A DNA stretch of 64,000 nt, taken from contig NZ_AWZU01000012.1 of the NCBI RefSeq assembly GCF_000472385.1, forward strand, positions 119,006-183,005. The letters are read 5' to 3'. Positions within the stretch are counted from its first letter, which is position 1; every line of letters starts with the position of its first letter. Positions 59,049 to 64,000 of this stretch are shown here, piece after piece. Origin of the DNA: Bradyrhizobium sp. ARR65. GTDB lineage: Bacteria > Pseudomonadota > Alphaproteobacteria > Rhizobiales > Xanthobacteraceae. Made by a program: the position numbers and the translations under genes. The notes below the pieces were generated by a model, which saw nothing but the letters and a program-made list of their open reading frames with translations, did no database searches and was not told the origin of the DNA.

Positions 59049-59465
59049 ATGACAGATGCCGCCGGCAAGAGCTTTATCGACCTGACCGCAAACATCGTCT
59101 CGGCCTATCTCAGCAACAATCCGACGCCGGCCACCGAAATCCCGAACCTGATCAGCCAGGTTCATGCGGCCTTGCTGCGCGTGTCCAGCGGCCGGAGCGA
59201 AGCGCCGCCCGAACCGGCCAGGCCTGCGGTTGCGGTGAAGAAATCGATCCACCCCGACTATCTGGTCTGTCTGGAGGACGGCAAGCGGTTCAAGTCGCTC
59301 AGGCGGCATCTGCGCACGCAGTACAACATGACGCCGGAACAATACCGCGACAAATGGGGCCTGCCGCCGGACTATCCGATGGTGGCGCCGAACTATGCCG
59401 TGGCCCGCTCGCAGCTCGCCAAGAAAATGGGCTTGGGCCAGCAGCGGCGTCGGGAGCGGAAGTAA
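59049..59465 (+). CDS. mucR: MucR/Ros family transcriptional regulator
   Basis: 138 aa from the ATG at 59049, with AGAGG upstream; the open frame extends 44 codons further without a good site. N-terminal helix DLTANIVSAYLSNNPTP mediates higher-order assembly in MucR. The finger reads VCLEDGKRFKSLRRHLRTQYNMTPEQYRDKWGLPPDYPMVAPNYA. Of the four Ros zinc ligands only Cys74 and His87 remain; the other positions are Asp77 and Tyr92, with Gln91 next to it. It controls exopolysaccharide, motility and cell-cycle genes in relatives by binding AT-rich sites, often including its own promoter. Confidence 0.9.
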   Translation: MTDAAGKSFIDLTANIVSAYLSNNPTPATEIPNLISQVHAALLRVSSGRSEAPPEPARPAVAVKKSIHPDYLVCLEDGKRFKSLRRHLRTQYNMTPEQYRDKWGLPPDYPMVAPNYAVARSQLAKKMGLGQQRRRERK

Positions 59466-59476
59466 GCTGATCCTCC

Positions 59477-59687
59477 GTCGTCCCGGCGAAGGCCGGATCA
59501 GGATCACGGCGCTCAATGAGCGAGCCAGCAGCCAACCCGCGCGTCATGGCTGGGCTTGTCCCGGCCATCGACGTTGCCACCCGTGGTACGTACGAAGGAC
59601 GTGGATGCCCGGGACAAGCCCGGGGCACGGCGGAGGAGGGTGACCCGCGCCGATTCCGGCGGGGCGTACGCTGTTCGCCGGGATGAC
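59477..59687. repeat. nested pair of dispersed repeats
   Basis: Outer ends GTCGTCCCGGCGAA (59477-59490)/TTCGCCGGGATGAC (59674-59687). Inside, at 59542-59630, lies a copy of the GTCATGGCCGGGCTTGTC family also seen at 31316: CGTCATGGCTGGGCTTGTCC at the left and CCCGGGACAAGCCCGGGGCA at the right. One element appears to have entered the other. It fills the gap between mucR and sufE, which converge. Confidence 0.75.
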
Positions 59688-59690
59688 AGG

Positions 59691-60113
59691 CTAGGCCGTG
59701 GCCAGCGCTGTGCGCGCGTCGTTGCGGATGCGCTCGACCATCGAGCGTAAGCCGTTGGAACGCTGCGGCGTCAAATGCTCGCGGAAACCGAACTCGTCGA
59801 AAATCTCGATCGCATCCGTTGCAAGAATCTCGTGCGGCTTGCGTCCCGAATACAGCGTCAGCAGAATTGCGACCAGGCCGCGCACGATGTGGGCGTCGCT
59901 GTCGCCGCGATACTTCAGCACAACGTCGTCGCCGTCGCGCTCGAGCTTCTTTGACAGCCAGACCTGGCTGACGCAGCCCTGCACCTTGTTCTCGGGCGAA
60001 TGTTCGGCTTCCGGCAGCGGCTCCAGCGTGCGGCCGAGCTCGATGACGTACCGGTAGCGGTCGTCCCAATCCTCCAGCAGCGCAAAATTGTCCCTGATGT
60101 CGTCGATCGTCAT
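59691..60113 (-). CDS. sufE: SufE family cysteine-desulfurase partner
   Basis: 140 aa. IRDNFALLEDWDDRYRYVIELGRTL opens the protein as in SufE/CsdE. The sulfur-accepting Cys47 lies in NKVQGCVSQVWL, and the body ends with ALLTLYSGRKPHEIL-like ILLTLYSGRKPHEILATD. It accepts sulfane sulfur from a SufS-type desulfurase and boosts its activity for Fe-S cluster assembly in the cytoplasm. No other suf genes are nearby. It starts 94 bp after the DUF5330 gene on the same strand. Confidence 0.93.
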   Translation of the reverse strand: MTIDDIRDNFALLEDWDDRYRYVIELGRTLEPLPEAEHSPENKVQGCVSQVWLSKKLERDGDDVVLKYRGDSDAHIVRGLVAILLTLYSGRKPHEILATDAIEIFDEFGFREHLTPQRSNGLRSMVERIRNDARTALATA

Positions 60114-60206
60114 GGCAGCCTGCGTTGATCCCTCAAGGCCCTATATAGGGTCGCGCAGCGCCGAAAGCGACATGTCCTTTCGGATTCGGGGTTCCCGCAG
60201 GCGGCG

Positions 60207-60644
60207 TCAGGGTACCCCGCGCCATTCCAGCGCGAGATCGTCCGCCGTCAATGTGTCGCGCGAGGCGCTTTCCGGCATGGCCGGATTCGGATCGCCATCG
60301 CCGCCGATCGAGCCGGTGTGGTCGGGCGCCTTTTTGTCGACGCCCTTGTCGGCACCGGATTTCTTGTCCTCGGGTTTCTGGTCCTTGTCGGTGATGGACT
60401 GGTAGATCTTGCGCGCGCCCTCGCTTGCCCGCGCGCCGATCACGGTCGCGGCCTGGCCGCCGACTTCGCACGCCTGCGGCTGGCGCTTGCAGAACTGGCT
60501 CATGTCCGAGACGGCAGCGGTCGCCGCGTGCACGGCGTCGGACACGCTGAGCTGCGGCAGCTTCTCCGATTCGGGCGTTTTTTCCCGCGGCAGCAGCACG
60601 AGCACGAGCCCGAGCCAGAATGCCAAGCGCAGCAGAAAAAACAT
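60207..60644 (-). CDS. DUF5330 domain-containing protein
   Basis: 145 aa. N-terminal hydrophobic helix FFLLRLAFWLGLVLVLLP (signal anchor), then the DUF5330 core VSDAVHAATAAVSDMSQFCKRQPQACEVGGQAATVIGARASEGARKIYQSI with the conserved Cys pair (FCKRQPQAC). A Lys/Asp-rich tail ends DTLTADDLALEWRG. Periplasmic face of the inner membrane is likely; function unknown. The upstream region holds an interleaved inverted-repeat structure. Confidence 0.85.
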   Translation of the reverse strand: MFFLLRLAFWLGLVLVLLPREKTPESEKLPQLSVSDAVHAATAAVSDMSQFCKRQPQACEVGGQAATVIGARASEGARKIYQSITDKDQKPEDKKSGADKGVDKKAPDHTGSIGGDGDPNPAMPESASRDTLTADDLALEWRGVP

Positions 60645-61062
60645 GTCGCGACCCCGTTCCGTCCTAACGAAGGTCCCGTTACGCTTTGCGGCCTCTCAAG
60701 GCCTGTTGCGGTTGACCTCGCAATCAGCGCGGACCTTGCAGGTTTCGATAAACCGCAACTGATTGCGTTGAGCTTAATTCGAGCGGTATTTGCGCAAAAA
60801 TGGATCCGTTCGCGGATCGCCGTAAACTTTCGGTTGCTGCGATTCGTTCAAAGCGAGCGAATATGCGACGCGTCCACCATTTCGAAACCATAAGTCGGCG
60901 CCTTCGGAAACCTGTCGTTCACCATCTGCGTCGAATGCGCCGCATAGGGACGAGCGAAAAAGCCGCCAATGGACGTTGTTTGGCTGCGAGCCGGCGTGCG
61001 CTTAGCGTTCGTTTAATTTCACTCTGACACGGTGGCGCGGCGAAGGGGGCGTTCCGGCGCGT
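60645..61062. other. 418-bp gap between divergent genes, with pseudoknot-like inverted repeats
   Basis: No gene seen. Two perfect 9-bp inverted repeats are interleaved: GTTGCGGTT (60705-60713) with AACCGCAAC (60751-60759), and CGCAATCAG (60719-60727) with CTGATTGCG (60759-60767). On the minus strand they lie 61-123 nt before the DUF5330 start. The rest should hold the kinase promoter; nothing else is clear. Confidence 0.5.
60705..60767. promoter_or_regulatory. candidate H-type pseudoknot or compound operator
   Basis: Order of arms A-B-A'-B' with a 5-nt first loop, a 23-nt middle loop and no third loop (one shared C at 60759). In RNA from either strand, A:A' and B:B' could pair at the same time. 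As DNA it could be two overlapping dimer sites. No known riboswitch class was recognised. Confidence 0.4.
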
Positions 61063-62931
61063 TTGACCGACGTACCAGCCGAGGGCGCGAGTGCCGTGAC
61101 TGTTTTGAAGATTATCCGCGACTGCCTCGATGCGCTGCTGCACCCATCGGCGCGCTACGATGCGTTGACCCGTGCACGCCATCGCGCCTTCATCGCGCCG
61201 CGGCTGCTCGGCAGCCTGGCCGCCTTCGCGGCATTTCCGCTTTACCTCGTGCTGCGCGGCGCGCCCAGCGCGCTCGAAGTCGTTGCCTTTGCCTGGCTGA
61301 TCGCGCCCATCCTCTTGTCGTGGTTCTTGTCGCGCACCGGCCGTTACGAGAGCGCGCATGTGCTGTCGTCCTTGGCGCTCGCCTGTCTTGTGACGGCGGT
61401 CGCTATCACCACCGGCGGCATCTCCTCCTTTGCAGCGATCTGGCTCGTGGTGGTGCCGCTCGAAGCGGCGATGTCGGCGTCGCGCCGCGTGGTTGCATTC
61501 GCCGCAGCGTTGGGGCTGTCCTGCGCGGCCTTGCTGATTGCGCTCGGCCATTTCGACCTGTTGCCGCACATCGACGCCGGCGCGCCGAAGCAGGGCGGCC
61601 TGGTGGCCTTCGGCGTGGCCTCCGCCACCCTTTACGCCGCGGGCCTTGCGTTCAGCGCGGAGTCGCTCGCGCGCACCAGCGTGGAGCTGCTGTCGCAAGA
61701 GGAGGAACGCTATCGGCTGCTGGCGCTCAATATGAGCGATGTGATCTCGCGCCACCGCCGCAACGGCGCCGTGCAGTTCATTTCGCCCGCCGCGGAAATG
61801 ATGCTGGGCACGCCGGCCGCGCAACTGCTCGGGCATGGCCTGTTCGACCGCGTCCATGTCGCGGATCGTCCGGCCTATCTGACGGCGCTCTCCGAGGCGG
61901 CGCGCGGCAGCGAGGCGGGCAGCGTCGAATTCCGTCTGAAACGCGATGTGGCACGCGCCGGCGCGCATGGCCCGGACAGTCCGGTCGATTTCGTCTGGGT
62001 CGAGATGCGCTGCCGGCCGCTCGGCGGATCCGGCTCTGTGACCGACACCGGTGAGGCCGAGGTGGTCGCGGTGATGCGCGACATCACCGAGCGCAAGATG
62101 CAGGAGCAGGCGCTTGATCTCGCGCGCAGCGCAGCCGAAGCCGCGGATGCCGCCAAGACGCGTTTCCTCGCCACCATGAGCCATGAGCTGCGCACGCCGC
62201 TGAACGCGATCATCGGCTTCTCCGAAATGATCGCCAAGGAAGACGCCCTGATGCTGGATGCGGCGCGCCGCAAGGAGTATGCCCAGCTCATCAACGATTC
62301 GGGCCAGCATCTGTTGTCGGTGGTGAACGGCATCCTCGACATGTCCAAAATGGAAACCGGCAATTTCGAGATCTCGCCGGAACCGTTCGCGCCGCGCGCG
62401 GCACTGATCAATTGCTGCAATTTGCTCGCGCTGAAGGCGCGCGAGAACGGTGTCGATCTCATCGCCAACGCGCCGCAGGATTTGCCTGCCATCACCGGCG
62501 ATCCGCGCGCGTTCAAGCAGATCGTCCTCAACCTCGTGTCCAATGCGATCAAGTTTACCGAGCGCGGCGGCAGGGTGACCGTGGGCGGGGAGGTGGAGGG
62601 ATCGCGCCTGTTGCTGCGCGTGACCGACACCGGCGTCGGCATCGCGGCCGACGATCTCAAGCGAATCGGCGATCCCTTCTTCCAGGCCGGCAAGACCTAT
62701 CAGCGCCGTCACGAAGGGACCGGTCTCGGGCTTTCCATCGTCAAGAGCCTGGTGGCGTTGCACGCCGGCGAGTTGACGGTGCAGAGCAAGGTCGACGAGG
62801 GAACCACAGTTGTAGTGGCCTTGCCGCTTGTCTTCGAGAAGCCGCAAGCCGCTAGCAATATCACCATGCTGACGCCGGCCTCGCGGCCGGCGCTGGAGGA
62901 CCAGATAGTTCAGGTGAAGAAAAGTGCCTAG
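61063..62931 (+). CDS. membrane PAS-domain sensor histidine kinase
   Basis: 622 aa, TTG start at 61063. About six membrane segments at 45-205, then a PAS domain at about 220-350 (YRLLALNMSDVISRHRRNGAVQFISPAAEMMLG, ending VMRDITERKMQEQ). HisKA has phospho-acceptor His374 in TMSHELRTPLNAIIGFSEM. HATPase_c boxes: NLVSNAIKFTERGG, DTGVGI and GTGLGLSI. The layout of six helices plus PAS plus kinase resembles rhizobial DivJ-type cell-cycle kinases, but this cannot be settled from sequence alone. No regulator is adjacent. Overlaps the next gene by 8 nt. Confidence 0.92.
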   Translation: MTDVPAEGASAVTVLKIIRDCLDALLHPSARYDALTRARHRAFIAPRLLGSLAAFAAFPLYLVLRGAPSALEVVAFAWLIAPILLSWFLSRTGRYESAHVLSSLALACLVTAVAITTGGISSFAAIWLVVVPLEAAMSASRRVVAFAAALGLSCAALLIALGHFDLLPHIDAGAPKQGGLVAFGVASATLYAAGLAFSAESLARTSVELLSQEEERYRLLALNMSDVISRHRRNGAVQFISPAAEMMLGTPAAQLLGHGLFDRVHVADRPAYLTALSEAARGSEAGSVEFRLKRDVARAGAHGPDSPVDFVWVEMRCRPLGGSGSVTDTGEAEVVAVMRDITERKMQEQALDLARSAAEAADAAKTRFLATMSHELRTPLNAIIGFSEMIAKEDALMLDAARRKEYAQLINDSGQHLLSVVNGILDMSKMETGNFEISPEPFAPRAALINCCNLLALKARENGVDLIANAPQDLPAITGDPRAFKQIVLNLVSNAIKFTERGGRVTVGGEVEGSRLLLRVTDTGVGIAADDLKRIGDPFFQAGKTYQRRHEGTGLGLSIVKSLVALHAGELTVQSKVDEGTTVVVALPLVFEKPQAASNITMLTPASRPALEDQIVQVKKSA

Positions 62932-63679
62932 GAAGAAAAGTGGCGACGACGAGACGCCGCGCCGCCGTCGTGGCGCGGCCGCGGCCGCGGCTGAGCCCGA
63001 GCGCAGCCTTTGGCTGCGGATTCTGCTCTACAGTCCGAAGGACATGGTCGCGGGGCTAATTGCCTTTGCCGCCTGCAGCGCCATCGTCACTAATGCGTTG
63101 TTCCTGCAAAGCGGACCGCATCCCGCGCCGATGTTCGGTTCCGTCGTGACGCCGCCTTCCGCTTTCGCCGTTAATCCGATGCCGCGCCCGCGTCCCGCGG
63201 AGGCCGATGCGATCGCGCAGGATTCGAAGGCCGCCGAGCCGAAGCTTGGCGAATCCAGGCTGTTCGATCCGAAGCCTGAGCCGAGAGCTGTCGAATCGAG
63301 AGCCGCCGAACCAAAAGCCGTCGAACCGCAACCGGCCGAATCAAGGCCGGTCGAACGGCGATCCGCCGACCAGAGGTCGAGTGACCCGTTGGCCAATCTG
63401 GTGAAGGCCACGACCCAGGCGTCGCCGCCCCCCACGAATGTCTTGCGGCCGCCGGCGCCGATTCCGGTCCCGATCACCGGCGCCCGCCGCGTCGCGGCCG
63501 TGCAGCGTGTGCTCACCGAATATGGCTACGGGCAGTTGAAGCCGACCGGTACCGTTGGGCCGGACACCAGAGTAGCGATCGAAAAGTTCGAGCGCGAGCG
63601 CAGACTGCCGGTGACCGGACAGGTATCGGAGCGCTTGGTGCGCGAACTGGCCGCCGTCACCGGCCATGCGGTCGAGTAG
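62924..63679 (+). CDS. membrane-anchored peptidoglycan-binding domain protein
   Basis: 251 aa, GTG start within the last 8 nt of the kinase gene. A very basic N-terminus (PRKKSGDDETPRRRRGA) is followed by one membrane helix at about 39-60, so the bulk is periplasmic. A linker of degenerate seven-residue units (AVESRAAEPKAVEPQPAESR) leads to a C-terminal PG_binding_1 domain (VAAVQRVLTEYGYGQLKPTGTVGPDTRVAIEKFERERRLPVTG). It probably anchors to the cell wall. Translational coupling suggests a link to the kinase. Confidence 0.88.
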   Translation: MPRKKSGDDETPRRRRGAAAAAAEPERSLWLRILLYSPKDMVAGLIAFAACSAIVTNALFLQSGPHPAPMFGSVVTPPSAFAVNPMPRPRPAEADAIAQDSKAAEPKLGESRLFDPKPEPRAVESRAAEPKAVEPQPAESRPVERRSADQRSSDPLANLVKATTQASPPPTNVLRPPAPIPVPITGARRVAAVQRVLTEYGYGQLKPTGTVGPDTRVAIEKFERERRLPVTGQVSERLVRELAAVTGHAVE

Positions 63680-63701
63680 TTGGTTGCGGCTCTAGACTGG
63701 A

Positions 63702-63740
63702 GCGCGATGAGATCAATCCTCATCGCGCGTCTCGAGTTTT
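63702..63740 (+). terminator. rho-independent terminator
   Basis: GCGCGATGAG (63702-63711) and CTCATCGCGC (63719-63728) pair perfectly over 10 bp around ATCAATC; TTTTT follows at 63737-63741 after GTCTCGAG. It lies 22 bp past the stop of the peptidoglycan-binding gene. Confidence 0.65.
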
Positions 63741-63745
63741 TGTTT

Positions 63746-63795
63746 GAGCGTGAGCCTTTCGGAAAGACCGCTGCACACTTTTCCGGGTCATGCTC
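63746..63795. repeat. GAGCATGA-type dispersed repeat
   Basis: GAGCGTGAGCCTTTCGGAAAG and CTTTTCCGGGTCATGCTC form imperfect arms around ACCGCTGCACA. Elements of this form (GAGCATGATCCGGAAAAG with its complement) are widespread in Bradyrhizobium and Rhodopseudomonas intergenic DNA, as far as I recall. Confidence 0.65.
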
Positions 63796-64000
63796 TAGTT
63801 CTACTGCGTCACAAATTGCTGCGCCGTTTGGATTTCGTGATCGGGGCAGTACAGCATGGGCATCGCGGCAGCGTCTGAACAAGAGCTGTGATAAGCCGCC
63901 GGCGAAGAGTCGCGATCGAGTTCGGAATGTGCCGTTCCGGCCTCAGAGGCGGAGCCTCTGGGTCGGTAACCGCTGGATACGGCAAGCTTCGGGCGTATCC
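63796..64000. other. right-edge region with three tandem hairpins
   Basis: CGGAA/TTCCG (63923-63939), CAGAGGC/GCCTCTG (63944-63960) and GGATACG/CGTATCC (63975-64000) follow each other closely. The minus strand also has an open frame from the window edge to a TAG near 63801-63803, ending MPMLYCPDHEIQTAQQFVTQ, but the frame crosses the hairpins and has no family match, so I do not call a gene. The region is cut by the window edge. Confidence 0.4.

Noticed and set aside
60919..62847. 642-codon minus-strand frame over the PAS kinase
   Set aside because: Antisense shadow; the plus strand has HisKA and HATPase motifs throughout.
63801..64000. Minus-strand open frame at the right edge ending QTAQQFVTQ
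   Set aside because: It crosses three hairpins and has no start inside the window apart from internal Met codons. Possible but unsupported.
1..64000. CRISPR array, tRNA, rRNA or tmRNA
   Set aside because: No regularly spaced identical repeats, no cloverleaf with a T-loop GGTTCGA in a tRNA context and no rRNA-like stretch were found by eye. The GGGTTCG strings are part of the palindromic repeats.

Overview
The window reads as chromosomal DNA of a Bradyrhizobium-like alphaproteobacterium (Nitrobacteraceae). It is high in GC and densely coded. It has an alphaproteobacterial LexA box (GAAC-N7-GAAC) in front of imuA-imuB-dnaE2, a MucR regulator, a phasin, an ECF sigma/NrsF pair, the TIGR03808/TIGR03809 pair and many short palindromic dispersed repeats. 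No tRNA, rRNA, CRISPR array, complete insertion sequence, prophage or plasmid gene was seen. It looks like ordinary chromosome rather than an island. Gene names rest on recognised motifs and remembered family sequences; no database search was run.

Layout. 1-7 kb: the start of a secreted beta-propeller protein cut by the left edge, a beta-lactamase-fold hydrolase, a GAF histidine kinase convergent with a class III cyclase, and a DUF899 protein. 7-14 kb: a phasin, then a ferredoxin and CYP199A-type P450 divergent from a MarR regulator and an MBL-fold hydrolase, and a large MscS channel. 14-20 kb: small proteins, an FAD oxidase, a Pit phosphate transporter and a UdgX-type uracil-DNA glycosylase. 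20-26 kb: the SOS mutasome imuA-imuB-dnaE2, with a palindromic repeat carried in frame inside dnaE2. 26-32 kb: CoA-ester metabolism (CaiB-type transferase, two crotonases, an amidohydrolase), a TetR regulator and a small kinase.

33-38 kb holds two ECF sigma/anti-sigma modules. One is EcfF/NrsF-like with two cysteines and its own candidate promoter. The other is a chain of four ORFs joined by 4-nt overlaps and closed by a terminator. Next come TIGR03809 and TIGR03808, convergent and 4 nt apart. 40-48 kb is a minus-strand block in transcription order folP, folB, folK, mutA, GFA protein, scpA, meaB, pcp: folate synthesis followed by methylmalonyl-CoA mutase and its chaperone GTPase. 48-58 kb: small conserved proteins, a HerA-type ATPase, two polytopic glycosyltransferases, an M20 peptidase, a class II aldolase and an NAD epimerase. 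58-64 kb: a Pro-rich membrane protein, MucR, SufE, a DUF5330 protein, a PAS histidine kinase and a peptidoglycan-binding protein.

The most unusual features are the 114-bp palindromic element translated as 38 residues inside DnaE2, paired palindromes that hold the folK start codon and the folB stop codon, the overlap-coupled sigma operon with two unknown small ORFs, and an interleaved pair of perfect 9-bp inverted repeats (pseudoknot topology) upstream of the DUF5330 gene.
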